A stretch of 33,356 bases of DNA from Pseudomonadota bacterium (GCA_029781795.1 JAKOWB010000081.1:1-33356), one strand, 5' to 3'; shown: positions 6,437 through 16,386, counted from the stretch's first letter. A program made the numbers and translations. Notes: generated from the sequence alone by a model not told the origin.

Positions 6437-7964
6437 GGTCGGCGCGCTCGACGATGCCCTGCTCGGTCAGGAACTTGCCGGCCAGCGTGCGCTCGGCATG
6501 CACCATGCGGAAGGACAGCAGCTCCTGCGCGCAGGCGAGGAGCGTTGCCTGGTGCGCCGGGTCGCCGGCCAGGTTGCAGGCCTCGGCGGGATCCTTGGCC
6601 ATGTCGAAGAGCAGCGGCTCCAGGCCGGCGAAGTGCACGTACTTCCAGCGCTCGCCGCGCAGGATCGCGGCGTAGCACTGGTCGCTGCTGAGGCCGAGGG
6701 CCTGCTCCGGCCCCTGATGCACCGGGTCGCGGAAGTCGTATTCGAAATGCGCCGCCGTGCGCCAGCGCGCCGGCGTCTCGCCCGCGAGCCACGGCAGCAG
6801 CGACAGGCCGTCCAGCTCCGGCGGCTGCGGCCGGCCGAGCCAGTCCAGGATCGTGGGCAGCAGGTCGACCGCCTCGGTGAACTGCGTCACCTGCCGGCCG
6901 CGCCCGTCGTCGGCCGCCACCCTGGGATCGCGCAGGATGCAGGGGATGTGGAAGGCCTTGTCGAACACCGTCTCCTTGCCGACCAGCCAGCGGTCGCCCA
7001 GCATCTCGGCGTGGTCGGTGGTGACGATCACCAGCGTGTCGTTCCACTGGCCCGAATCCTTCAGCGCCTGAAGGACGCGGCCGATGTGGTGGTCGGTCTC
7101 GCTGATCAGGCCGTAGTAGGTGGCGCGGATCATGCGCATCACCTCGTCGTCCAGGCGGCGCCCCACCGCCTGCTTGCCGAGCCAGGAGCGGCCGAGCTTC
7201 ATCGCCTCGGTGCGGAAGGCGTGGAAGGGGTGCAGCGCCGCCTCGTCCTCGTGCCGCGCCAGGCGCGCGGGCAGCGTCACCTCGCCGGGACTGTAGCGCT
7301 CGTGCCAGGGCGCGGCGGCGCGGATCGGCGGGTGTGGCGCCAGGAAGGAGACGTAGGTCAGCCAGGGCTCGTCGGCGCGCTCGCCGATGTGCTGGATCAC
7401 GCGGTCGGCCAGGAAGGCCGTCGGGCTGTCCTCGGCGCGATAGAGCGCGGGCCCATTGAGGCGCCCGTCCGCCGGCTCGAAGTAGTCCCAGACGTCGTCG
7501 AAGCTGGGATAGCCCTTGGCCCTGAGGTCGGCCCGCCAGGCCTTCAGGTCCTCGGGCAGGTTGGTGCCGATGTCCATGCCCGGCAGCACGCCCTCGTAGG
7601 TCTTCAGCGCCGGGTCGCCCGGCGGGCGCGTGCGCGGGTCGGGCGAGGTGTCGGTGTAGCCGAAGAGCCAGGGGCGCAGCCCCGCCTTGCGCGCCTCGCG
7701 CGCCATGTTGGTGAAGCGGTCGTCCAGCGGCGTGCCGTTGCGCCCCGAGCGGTGCGTCATCAGGTAGAGCCCGGTCAGCAGGCTGGAGCGCGAGGGGCCG
7801 CAGGGACTGCACTGGGTGAAGTGGTTGCGGAACAGCGTGCCCTCGGCGGCGAGCGCGTCGAGGCTCGGCGTCTTCACCAGCGGATGGCCCACGGCGGAGA
7901 GGCACTCGCCGCGCCACTGGTCGCCGGCGAAGATCAGGACCTTGCGGGGACGCTGGCTGGACAT
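6426..7964 (-). CDS. sulfatase / phosphonate monoester hydrolase family enzyme
   Basis: A 512-residue alkaline-phosphatase superfamily hydrolase. The signature CGPSRSSLLTG has Cys55 in the CxPSR context that is converted to formylglycine. Metal-site residues are visible at the N-terminus (FAGDQWRGE, Asp15-Gln16) and in the C-terminal part (TTDHAEMLGDRW). The long variable insert, the ISETDHHIGR segment and the domain order fit the phosphonate monoester hydrolase/arylsulfatase subgroup, which cleaves phosphonate and sulfate mono- and diesters. There is no signal peptide, so it is probably cytoplasmic, as for that subgroup. ATG 7962-7964 has AGGAG 9 bases upstream. No formylglycine-generating enzyme gene is visible in the window; the maturase would have to be encoded elsewhere. 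Confidence 0.87.
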   Translation of the reverse strand: MSSQRPRKVLIFAGDQWRGECLSAVGHPLVKTPSLDALAAEGTLFRNHFTQCSPCGPSRSSLLTGLYLMTHRSGRNGTPLDDRFTNMAREARKAGLRPWLFGYTDTSPDPRTRPPGDPALKTYEGVLPGMDIGTNLPEDLKAWRADLRAKGYPSFDDVWDYFEPADGRLNGPALYRAEDSPTAFLADRVIQHIGERADEPWLTYVSFLAPHPPIRAAAPWHERYSPGEVTLPARLARHEDEAALHPFHAFRTEAMKLGRSWLGKQAVGRRLDDEVMRMIRATYYGLISETDHHIGRVLQALKDSGQWNDTLVIVTTDHAEMLGDRWLVGKETVFDKAFHIPCILRDPRVAADDGRGRQVTQFTEAVDLLPTILDWLGRPQPPELDGLSLLPWLAGETPARWRTAAHFEYDFRDPVHQGPEQALGLSSDQCYAAILRGERWKYVHFAGLEPLLFDMAKDPAEACNLAGDPAHQATLLACAQELLSFRMVHAERTLAGKFLTEQGIVERADLRY

Positions 7965-8015
7965 GGGCCGACTCCTGCTGGCTCGCGCGGGTCCGCAGAG
8001 ATGCCAGAGCCGGCG

Positions 8016-9476
8016 TCAGCGCGCCAGCCCGGCGCGGACCACCCTGGCCAGGCGCGCCACGTGCCCGTGCAGGGCGCTGGCCTCGGCCGTGGCGAAGCCC
8101 AGCACCAGGCCACGGTCGGCGGCGCGCGGCCGGCCAGCGAGGAAGAAGCCGGAGAGCGCGCCGACGCCGAGCCCGGCCCGCTGCGCCGCCTGGGCAATGG
8201 CCCGGTCGTCGCAACCCGCTGGCAGGCGCCCCAGCACATGCAGTCCGGCCGCCGCGCCGCTGGGGTCGATCACGTCGGCCGCCTCGTCCCGCAGCGCCGC
8301 CAGCAGCGCTGCGCGGCGTTCGGCATAGAGCGGCCGGCTCTTGCGGATGTGCGCCGCCAGGTGGCCGTTGCCGATGAAGTCGGCCAGCGCCGCCTGGATC
8401 GGCTGCGCGACGTGCCGGTCCTGCAGCGCGCGGATCGCGGTCACGCCCTCGACCAGGGCATCGGGCACCACCAGGAAGCCCAGGCGCAGGCCGGGCGCCA
8501 GCAGCTTGCTGAGCGTGCCGATGTAGAGCACGCGCTGGCTCTGCGGCTCCAGGCTGTGCAGGGCCGTCACCTGTGGCTGGTCGAAGCGGTACTCGCCGTC
8601 GTAGTCGTCCTCCAGGATCATGGCGTTCTGCCGCCGCGCCCAGGCCAGCAGCGCCAGGCGACGCTCCAAGGTCAGGGTCATGCCCAGCGGATAGTGGTGC
8701 GAAGGCGAGACCAGGGCGAGGCGCGCCACCGTGGCTGCCGGCGCGCGGCCGATGTCGGCGCCCTCCGCGTCGACCGGCAAGGGTTGCAGGGCCAGGCCGA
8801 CGAGGCGCAGCGCCCCCTGCAGCGACGTGTAGCCCGGCGTCTCCACCAGGGCGGTGTCGCCCGGATCGCTCACCGCCAGCGCCGCCGCCAGCGCCGCGCC
8901 CTGGGCGCCGGCGGTCACGATGATCTGTTCCGGCCGCGCCGCCACGCCGCGCACCGCGCCGACATAGTCGGCGATTGCCTGGCGCAGGGCCGGCAGACCG
9001 GCGGGGTCGCCATACTCCAGCAGCCGCGCGCCGCCGTGCCGCCCCGCTCGCTGCAGCAGGCGATTCCACAGCGCGAAGGGAAAGTGGTCCAGCGCCGGCA
9101 CGCCGGGCTTCAGCGGCAGGGGCAGGCCCTCGGTGCGGCGCGGCGGACTGGCGAGCAGCGCCTGCAGGCGCCGCGAGCGCGGCACCGCGATGGCCTTGCC
9201 CGGCGCAGGCCGTGCCGGCAACTCACCCGACACGAAGGTGCCGGCGCCGCGCCGCGTGGTGACGAAGCCCTCGGCGGCCAGGCGCTCGTAGGCGATGGTC
9301 ACGGTCTGCCGCGCGAGGCCCTGCTCGGCGGCGAATGCGCGGCTGGCTGGCAGCCGCGCCCCGGGCTTCAGCTGTCCGGCGGCGATGGCGTCGCGCAGCT
9401 GGCGGAAGACCTGCTCCTGCAGCGAGAGGTCGGCGGCTGCGGCGATCGGCGCGGGGTAGCTCGGGCGGCGTGGCAA
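8016..9476 (-). CDS. MocR/PdxR-type PLP-dependent transcriptional regulator
   Basis: A 486-residue fusion of an N-terminal GntR winged helix (about 18-85, with RLPASRAFAAEQGLARQTV and RGAGTFV) to a fold-type I aminotransferase domain. The PLP lysine is Lys324 in YIGTLSKLLAPGLRLGF, and DDYDGEYRF (around 290-298) carries the conserved Asp/Tyr cofactor contacts. The only plausible start is TTG 9474-9476; there is no upstream ATG or GTG in frame and no clear ribosome site, consistent with weak or leaderless expression. It is divergent from a pyridoxamine-phosphate-oxidase-like flavin protein, a common pairing, and probably regulates that gene and itself. Direct AAAGTGG repeats lie at its start. 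Confidence 0.9.
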   Translation of the reverse strand: MPRRPSYPAPIAAAADLSLQEQVFRQLRDAIAAGQLKPGARLPASRAFAAEQGLARQTVTIAYERLAAEGFVTTRRGAGTFVSGELPARPAPGKAIAVPRSRRLQALLASPPRRTEGLPLPLKPGVPALDHFPFALWNRLLQRAGRHGGARLLEYGDPAGLPALRQAIADYVGAVRGVAARPEQIIVTAGAQGAALAAALAVSDPGDTALVETPGYTSLQGALRLVGLALQPLPVDAEGADIGRAPAATVARLALVSPSHHYPLGMTLTLERRLALLAWARRQNAMILEDDYDGEYRFDQPQVTALHSLEPQSQRVLYIGTLSKLLAPGLRLGFLVVPDALVEGVTAIRALQDRHVAQPIQAALADFIGNGHLAAHIRKSRPLYAERRAALLAALRDEAADVIDPSGAAAGLHVLGRLPAGCDDRAIAQAAQRAGLGVGALSGFFLAGRPRAADRGLVLGFATAEASALHGHVARLARVVRAGLAR

Positions 9477-9504
9477 AGTGGTCTGATCCGTTTTTCGAAA
9501 GTGG
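9475..9504. promoter_or_regulatory. direct repeats, candidate MocR binding site
   Basis: AAAGTGG occurs twice in the same orientation, at 9475-9481 and 9498-9504, 23 bases apart, about two helical turns. MocR-type regulators commonly bind direct repeats in the intergenic region with their divergent target. The first copy overlaps the regulator's own TTG start codon, which would fit autoregulation. Confidence 0.4.
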
Positions 9505-9565
9505 ATCTTACTCTCAGGCCAATTCTGCCGCAGGTTCCGCCGCGGGAAAAGTCAGGAGAGCGTCC

Positions 9566-10214
9566 ATGCCCCGTACCGATGTCGCTGCCAAGGCCACGCC
9601 GCTGACCCGCCTGCGCCGCCGGCCCGATCGCGGCGCCTACGACTTCGCTGCGCTTGCGGCCGTGCTCGACGCGCAGCCGCTGGCGCATGTCGGCTACGCC
9701 ATCGGCGGCCAGCCGCTGGTGACGCCGACCCTGCAGTGGCGCGAGGGCAGTCGCGTCTACTGGCACGGCTCCGCCGCCAGCCGCATGCTGAAGGCGGCGG
9801 CCGGCGCGCCGGTCTGCCTGACCGTCTCGCTGCTCGACGGATTCGTCATGGCGCGCTCGGCCTTCAACCACTCGGTCAACTACCGTTCGGCCATGCTCTT
9901 CGGCAAGGCCGAGCTGGTGACCGACCCGGCCGCCAAGGCGCAGCACCTGGAGCGCATGGTGGAGGGGCTCTTCCCCGGCCGCTGGAACGAGTTGCGGCCC
10001 ATGACGGCGAAGGAGCTGAAGGCGACGGCCGTGCTGTCGATGGCGATCGACCTCGGCAGCGCCAAGCTGCGCCAGGGCCCGCCGAAGGACGAGGGCGCGG
10101 ACCTGGAGCAGCCGGTCTGGGCCGGCGTGCTGCCGGTGCGCCTGGTGACCGGCGCGCCCCAGGACGACGGCAAGCTGAAGCCTGGCGTCTCAGTGCCGGA
10201 CTACCTCACGCGCT

Positions 10215-10228
<14 letters not shown>
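9566..10228 (+). CDS. pyridoxamine 5'-phosphate oxidase-like flavin-binding protein
   Basis: A 220-residue protein with AGGAG 8 bases before ATG 9566. It has the split-barrel fold signature of the flavin-binding PNPOx-like/Nim-related group: [15 protein letters not shown], then [12 protein letters not shown], and [32 protein letters not shown]. These proteins bind FMN or related cofactors; some reduce nitroimidazoles, but the physiological substrate here is unknown. It is transcribed divergently from the MocR regulator, so PLP-vitamer-responsive control is likely. Its 3' end overlaps the convergent glpK by 14 bases. Confidence 0.85.
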
Positions 10229-11708
<1,480 letters not shown>

Positions 11709-11757
11709 GCGTGCTCCCCCAGCGGCTTCTTGTTGCCGCGATCCTGGGGGAGCACGC
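11709..11757 (-). promoter_or_regulatory. perfect 14-bp inverted repeat masking the glpK ribosome site
   Basis: GCGTGCTCCCCCAG (11709-11722) and its exact complement (11744-11757) enclose a 21-base loop that can itself pair CGGC/GCCG (11723-11726 and 11735-11738). On the minus-strand transcript the arm next to the ATG contains the glpK Shine-Dalgarno GGGGGAG, so folding would hide it. A TTGACC -35-like box lies just upstream, at about 11765-11770. If transcription starts inside the repeat, the element would act as a DNA operator rather than an RNA hairpin. Confidence 0.6.
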
Positions 11758-11771
11758 CTGCAAGGGTCAAC

Positions 11772-11794
11772 AGCGGGGGCGTCGCCGCCCCGCT
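11772..11794 (-). terminator. hairpin after the fecR-domain gene
   Basis: AGCGGGG (11772-11778) and CCCCGCT (11788-11794) form a 7-bp stem with a 9-base loop, 5 bases past the FecR-gene stop codon. No U-tract follows, so it could be a weak or Rho-assisted terminator or a 3'-stabilising stem. Confidence 0.35.
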
Positions 11795-11798
11795 TCGG

Positions 11799-12650
11799 TC
11801 AGATGCAGGACGGCAGATTCGGATTCAGGTCGCAGAGCGTGTCGTCGTTCACGCCCGGCGGATTGTCGTTGGCGTCCTCGGGTATCTCGCCCTCGTCGAT
11901 CGCCTCGTCCGGCACGTCGATCTTCTCGTCCTCGACATGCGCCAAGCCGCCCGGAGGCGCCAGGCAGTCCTTGTGGTTCTCGGCGAAGCCCGAATCGCAG
12001 AACAGGTCGATCAGGCCCGTGGTGCCGTCGTCCTCGGCGCCGCCGCTACCCAGCAGGGCCTGCAGCAGGGCGTCGTACTTCTCCTTGGGCACCTTGACCA
12101 CGGTGACGCCGTCCGGCCCCAGGATGCAGGCGAAGCCGCGCGTGGTGATGACCTCGGTCTTGCCGCCGGCGCGGCAGGTCATGATGCCGAACTGGTGGGC
12201 TGCCCAGGTTTCCGACGCGACCTCGATCGCGACCATGCCGCCGCGGATGCCGATCGTGCCCTGCGGCGTGCCGATCTCGACATCCTCGGTCTTGGAGATG
12301 TGACCGCCGATGTAGCGCATCGTGCCGCTGCCCATCTGCATCAGCATGCTGCCGCCGCCGGCGCCGTCGTAGACGAACTCGTCGATTGTGACCTCGGAGT
12401 TCGGCCCGACCGCCAGTGTCGAGTCGTCGGCGAAAAGGATCTGCGCCGCGCCGGTCGCCGTGGTGGCGATCAGGTCCTGCAGGTTGATCGCATCGCCATT
12501 CGCCAGCGCGCGCGGCTGGCCGCCCTCCGGGGTCTGCATGGCCTCCGGCTGCACCGCCGTGGTCGAGCCCACGACCTCGGCCTTTGCCACGGGCATCAAA
12601 GCCGCTCCGCAAAGAAAACCGAGACCGATCAGAGATATAGCCCGCCTCAT
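11799..12650 (-). CDS. exported FecR-domain protein
   Basis: A 283-residue protein with GGAGG 8 bases before ATG 12648-12650. Residues 1-24 are a signal peptide ending AKA. A FecR domain spans about residues 50-150, with ILFADDSTLAVGPNSEVTID and the hallmark GTPQGTIGIRGG at 128-138. Unlike classical FecR anti-sigma factors there is no N-terminal cytoplasmic domain or internal transmembrane helix, so it is a free periplasmic or exported FecR module. The mature protein has six Cys (159, 175, 218, 229, 273, 282) and an acidic tail (about 240-270) ending CDLNPNLPSCI, suggesting disulfides. It follows the barrel protein and the CHASE2 cyclase on the same strand. No ECF sigma factor or TonB receptor is present, so iron-citrate type signalling is unlikely. 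Confidence 0.85.
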   Translation of the reverse strand: MRRAISLIGLGFLCGAALMPVAKAEVVGSTTAVQPEAMQTPEGGQPRALANGDAINLQDLIATTATGAAQILFADDSTLAVGPNSEVTIDEFVYDGAGGGSMLMQMGSGTMRYIGGHISKTEDVEIGTPQGTIGIRGGMVAIEVASETWAAHQFGIMTCRAGGKTEVITTRGFACILGPDGVTVVKVPKEKYDALLQALLGSGGAEDDGTTGLIDLFCDSGFAENHKDCLAPPGGLAHVEDEKIDVPDEAIDEGEIPEDANDNPPGVNDDTLCDLNPNLPSCI

Positions 12651-12666
12651 GGTAAAACCTCCGAGA

Positions 12667-12699
12667 CTAGGGAGCCAGCTATGTAGGGAGACTCCCTAG
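12667..12699. repeat. nested inverted repeats CTAGGGAG / CTCCCTAG
   Basis: CTAGGGAG (12667-12674), TAGGGAG (12684-12690) and CTCCCTAG (12692-12699) permit two alternative hairpins: a 7-bp stem with a one-base centre (12684-12698), or an 8-bp stem between the outer copies. The last copy includes the stop codon of the barrel gene, and the region leads into the FecR ribosome site. This may be an intercistronic structure tuning FecR expression. Confidence 0.4.
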
Positions 12700-14039
12700 A
12701 AGCGCCAAGTGGCACCGACGGCGAAGTAGTTGTTTTCGACTTCGTAGTTGTTGAAGTTGGAGCGGTTTCTGTAGAGGCCGCCCTCCGCGTACACGAACCA
12801 CGACGAGGAAAGACCGATCGTATTCCTGACCACCAGCCGCGTATTTGTATCGTCGCGCTCGGTCGTGCTGGAGACCGTGGGGTCGGGACTGTCGTAGCGC
12901 ACCTTGCTGATTTCGCCGTGCACCGAGAACTCCCAGGGGTAGTCGGTGAGGCCGAAAGGCGCGTTATAGCGCACGTTGAGATCGATGAAGCCGGTCGTCC
13001 GGTCGCTCGAACGCCAGGAGGCGTCGGCGTCGGTGCGCTCGTAGGCGCCGCCCAGGCTCAGCAGGATGTCCTCGTTCAGCGCCATCGAGACCTTGCCGAG
13101 GCCCGTATAGATCACGCCGTCCTGGGTATCCGAGCTCGAGTCGCGATAGCGCACGGTGCCGTCGCCGGTCAGCGTCAGCCAGGTGCCGAAGCGCTTGCTC
13201 ACCGTCGCGCCGCCGCCGCCCGACGAGGTGGCGTAGCCCGTGTCGACGAAGGTGAGGGTGCCGAGCACGTAGGGCCGGACCCAGGCATTGTCGAGCGTGC
13301 CGGGCAGGATGGAGATGCGCGGGCCGCTGGTGATCTTGCTGTAGCCGATGTCGACGTCCTCGGTGTCGAACTGCCAGCGCCAGTAGGTCAGGCCCGTGGT
13401 GTCCCAGGTCTCGCCCCACTGGTTGCCCAGGTCCTCGCGCCACAGGATGCCACCCTGCAGGAAGCCGGCGAAATCGGGGTCCGAGTCCTGGTTGTTCGCT
13501 ACCACCACGTCGCCGAAGAAGGGATCGTTCGTCTGCACCAGGTCCTTGTCGCTGACCAGGGTGGGATTGGAATCGCGGCGGAGGCCGGCGGAGACGTAGC
13601 CGCTGATGGACGTGCCATCCATGCGGTCCTCGTCGACCGCCAGGAACGAGCGCGCGCGCGCCTCGGTCGCCGGCGGCAGCGTGCCGCTGGCCAGCGCGTG
13701 CTCAAGATGGAAACGCGACACGTCGTAGGCGCCAACGCGGTAGTACATGACGCCCAGCTCGACCCGCACGCGGTTGAGGCCGGGATTCTGCAGCAGGATG
13801 GCTTCCAACGCGCCGATGGCGACTTCGTAGTTGCCGAGGCGGCTGGCGATATTGGCCACGGCGGCCAGCAGGCCGGGATTGCCCGGGTCGGCGCGCAGCG
13901 CGGCGATGGCCTGGTTGTAGTCCTCCTGCTCGGCCGAGCTGAAGGGCCACCAGGTCTCTTCGGCCTGGGCGGGGTCCAGCAGGGGCGCGGCAAGTCCGCA
14001 GCCCAGGATGGCGGCCAGCAGGGCACGCTTGGCAGTCAC
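12696..14039 (-). CDS. TPR plus C-terminal outer-membrane beta-barrel protein (Slam-like architecture)
   Basis: A 447-residue protein starting at GTG 14037-14039 (GGGGGA upstream). Residues 1-26 are a signal peptide ending AQA. About residues 38-125 are tetratricopeptide-like helices (QAIAALRADPGNPGLLAAVANIASRLGNYEVAIGAL and a following repeat, in separate helices). From about 145 to the end are alternating amphipathic strands with Tyr/Trp girdles, ending in the terminal Phe (ATWRF) that signals barrel assembly; some 300 residues would suit about 14 strands. A periplasmic TPR plus barrel is the layout of surface lipoprotein assembly modulators (Slam), which move lipoproteins to the cell surface. 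That match is by architecture, not by a motif I can verify. A lipoprotein is encoded two genes upstream. Confidence 0.75.
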   Translation of the reverse strand: MTAKRALLAAILGCGLAAPLLDPAQAEETWWPFSSAEQEDYNQAIAALRADPGNPGLLAAVANIASRLGNYEVAIGALEAILLQNPGLNRVRVELGVMYYRVGAYDVSRFHLEHALASGTLPPATEARARSFLAVDEDRMDGTSISGYVSAGLRRDSNPTLVSDKDLVQTNDPFFGDVVVANNQDSDPDFAGFLQGGILWREDLGNQWGETWDTTGLTYWRWQFDTEDVDIGYSKITSGPRISILPGTLDNAWVRPYVLGTLTFVDTGYATSSGGGGATVSKRFGTWLTLTGDGTVRYRDSSSDTQDGVIYTGLGKVSMALNEDILLSLGGAYERTDADASWRSSDRTTGFIDLNVRYNAPFGLTDYPWEFSVHGEISKVRYDSPDPTVSSTTERDDTNTRLVVRNTIGLSSSWFVYAEGGLYRNRSNFNNYEVENNYFAVGATWRF

Positions 14040-14151
14040 GGTCGATGTCCCCCAAAAGCGCCGCGCGGCGGCTCCTAAGTATCGGTCACTCTAGTGATTT
14101 TCACCGCAATCGGCAGCAGATTTGTTCAGACCTGGAAGCAAGATTACCCGG

Positions 14152-16386
14152 TTATTTCTCCCGCGCCGTATAGACGCCGTCCCAACCCTCGGGGGCGGGC
14201 CTGTCCTTGACCTCGTCGAGGCGGTCGCGGTAGCGCGGCAGGAGGCCGGCCAGGGCCGTGCCGCCGAGGATCGGCGCCAGGTTGGCTAGGGCGATCTCGG
14301 CTGCCGCCCAGTCGCCGGCGCGGAAGGGCGCCAGGAAGGCCTTCACGCCCAGCACGGCGGCCAGCGAATCCTGGCCCAGTTCGCCGCTGTGTCCCAGCAG
14401 GGCGAAGACCGTCACCGGCTGCACGCGGCCCTTCACCCGGATGCGGTCGACCTCCAGGAAGGTGAAGTCCGGGGCGTCCAGAGTCACCGCCTCGCTCACC
14501 AGGCAGTCGACGCCGTAGAGGCGCGTCAGGCCCTCCAGGCGCGAGGCGAGGTTCACGTTGTCGCCGACCGCGGTATAGGCCAGGCGCTGCGCCGAGCCCA
14601 TGTTGCCGACCGAGCAGTTGCCGCTGTTGACGCCGATGCCGACCCCCAGCTTCAGGGCTCCGTCGCCCTCCTTCGCCAGCGCCTCGTTCAGCGCCACCAG
14701 GCGGCGGCGCATGTCGAGCACCGCCTCGCAGGCACGGGCCGGGTGGTGCGGCACGTCCAGCGGCGCGTTCCAGAAGCCCATGACGCAGTCGCCCATGTAC
14801 TTGTCGATGGTGCCGCCGCTCCTCAACAGCGCGTCGCTCATCTCGGTCAGGAAGCGGTTGATCAGCCGGGTCAGCGCCTGCGGGTCCAGCTTCTCGGACA
14901 GCGTGGTGAAGCCGCGGACGTCGCAGAACAGCAGGGTAAGCTCGCGCGCCTCGCCGCCCAGGCTGACCTTGCGCGGGTTCTCGGCGATGCGCGCCACCAC
15001 TTCGGGCGAGACGTACTGTCCGAAGGCGGTGCGCACCTCGTGCCGCTGCTTCTCGCTCTCCAGATAGGCGGTGATGCCGGCCGTGGCGTAGACCAGCAGC
15101 CCGACGGCCGAGCCGGTGACCGGATCGAGCAGGAAGTGTAGCGCGGTGAAGGCGTACCAGGCGCCGCCGAGGCCGGCCGCGACCAGGACGAAACCGAGCA
15201 CGGCCGCCCAGAAGGCGCCGATGCGCCGGATCGCGAAGCAGAGCAGGATCAGCAGGCCGACCACGGCGGCGCCGATGGTCTCCCAGGTGTCGGCCCATTT
15301 CGGACGCGACAGGTAGCTGTGGGTCAGCATCTGCTCGCTCGCCTGGGCATGCAGCTCGACGCCGGGCATGGCGCCGGCCGTCGGCGTCGCCAGGTTGTCG
15401 AACAGCGCCTGCGCGGTGGCGCCGATGTAGACGATATTGCCGGCCAGCAGGGCGGGATCGGCGGTACCCTCCAGCACCGCCTCGGCGGAGACGTAGCGGT
15501 GCGCCCGCGGGCCGGTGTCATAGAGCCAGAGCTCGCCGGCCGGATCGGTCTCGATGTCGATCTTGACGCCGGTCTTGTTGTTCTGCACCCGGATCGCCTG
15601 CACGCCGGTGAAGCCGCCCGAGCCGGCGACGTTGTCGCTACCCGAGGTCTTGACCAGGATGTTCCGCGCGCCGATCGCCAGGCGCACGGCCTGCAGCGCC
15701 AGCGAGGGATAGATCTCGGCGCCGGCCTTGGCGAAGAGGGCGATGTGGCGCACCACGCCGTCACTGCCGCGCACCACGCGGATCGACCCCAGACCGCCGG
15801 CGGCGGCGACCAGTTCCGGGATCGGCCCGACCGCGCCGAGGTAGTTGCGCACGTAGCGCGCCGGCGACTCGCCCTTGAAGCTGAAGCCCGACTTGGAATC
15901 GTAGATCGTATCGTCCGCCTGCGTGTCGGTCGGCACGATGGCCAGCACCACGGGTACGCGCTGCATCGCCGCGGCGAAGAGCTGGTCGTTGTCCGGCAGG
16001 TCGCCGTTGGCGATCTCGGCTTCCAGCATCTGGCGCGCCGGGCCGGCCGGCAACTGCTCGACGATGCGCCAGGGCGAGGAACGGTCGGGCTCGGCGAACA
16101 GCACGTCGAAGGCGACGGCGGCGGCGCCGTAGTCGGCCAGCCGCTCGACCAGGCGGGCCAGCAGCGAGCGCGGCCAGGGCCACTGGCCGTAGCGCGCCAG
16201 CGAAGCGTCGTCGATGGCGACGATGCGCACCGGCAGGCTGTCGTCATAGGCGCGCGGCTGCAGTTTCTGCAGGATGTCGAAGGTGCTGTCGCGAAACTCC
16301 CGCACCGGCTGCGGATCCCAGGCGCGCAGGCCGACGCCCAGGATCAGCACGATCAGCGGAAGGATCAGAGGCAGGCGACGGCGCAT
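14152..16386 (-). CDS. CHASE2-domain adenylate cyclase (class III)
   Basis: A 744-residue inner-membrane enzyme. One N-terminal helix (about 5-20) leads to a periplasmic CHASE2 sensor (about 25-350, with VRIVAIDDASLARYGQWPW and AAVAFDVLFAEPDRS), then three helices (about 371-437) and a cytoplasmic cyclase domain. Catalytic residues are complete: metal Asp489 (LLFCDVRGF) and Asp533 (KYMGDCVMGFW), adenine-selecting Lys529 and Asp609, and transition-state Asn612 and Arg616 (VGDNVNLASRLE). It therefore should make cAMP in response to an unknown envelope signal. A 70-residue C-terminal extension follows. The start has a weak ribosome site. It lies between the propeller lipoprotein and the barrel protein genes on the same strand. 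Confidence 0.93.
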   Translation of the reverse strand: MRRRLPLILPLIVLILGVGLRAWDPQPVREFRDSTFDILQKLQPRAYDDSLPVRIVAIDDASLARYGQWPWPRSLLARLVERLADYGAAAVAFDVLFAEPDRSSPWRIVEQLPAGPARQMLEAEIANGDLPDNDQLFAAAMQRVPVVLAIVPTDTQADDTIYDSKSGFSFKGESPARYVRNYLGAVGPIPELVAAAGGLGSIRVVRGSDGVVRHIALFAKAGAEIYPSLALQAVRLAIGARNILVKTSGSDNVAGSGGFTGVQAIRVQNNKTGVKIDIETDPAGELWLYDTGPRAHRYVSAEAVLEGTADPALLAGNIVYIGATAQALFDNLATPTAGAMPGVELHAQASEQMLTHSYLSRPKWADTWETIGAAVVGLLILLCFAIRRIGAFWAAVLGFVLVAAGLGGAWYAFTALHFLLDPVTGSAVGLLVYATAGITAYLESEKQRHEVRTAFGQYVSPEVVARIAENPRKVSLGGEARELTLLFCDVRGFTTLSEKLDPQALTRLINRFLTEMSDALLRSGGTIDKYMGDCVMGFWNAPLDVPHHPARACEAVLDMRRRLVALNEALAKEGDGALKLGVGIGVNSGNCSVGNMGSAQRLAYTAVGDNVNLASRLEGLTRLYGVDCLVSEAVTLDAPDFTFLEVDRIRVKGRVQPVTVFALLGHSGELGQDSLAAVLGVKAFLAPFRAGDWAAAEIALANLAPILGGTALAGLLPRYRDRLDEVKDRPAPEGWDGVYTAREK

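Noticed and set aside
6064-9605. Long open frames of about 1000 codons on both strands over the sulfatase and MocR genes
   Set aside because: They are shadows of the two well-supported genes, with low-complexity Ala/Arg/Gly/Pro translations.
11799-12650. Classical FecR anti-sigma factor for iron uptake
   Set aside because: No ECF sigma gene or TonB receptor is adjacent, and there is no cytoplasmic domain or internal membrane helix.
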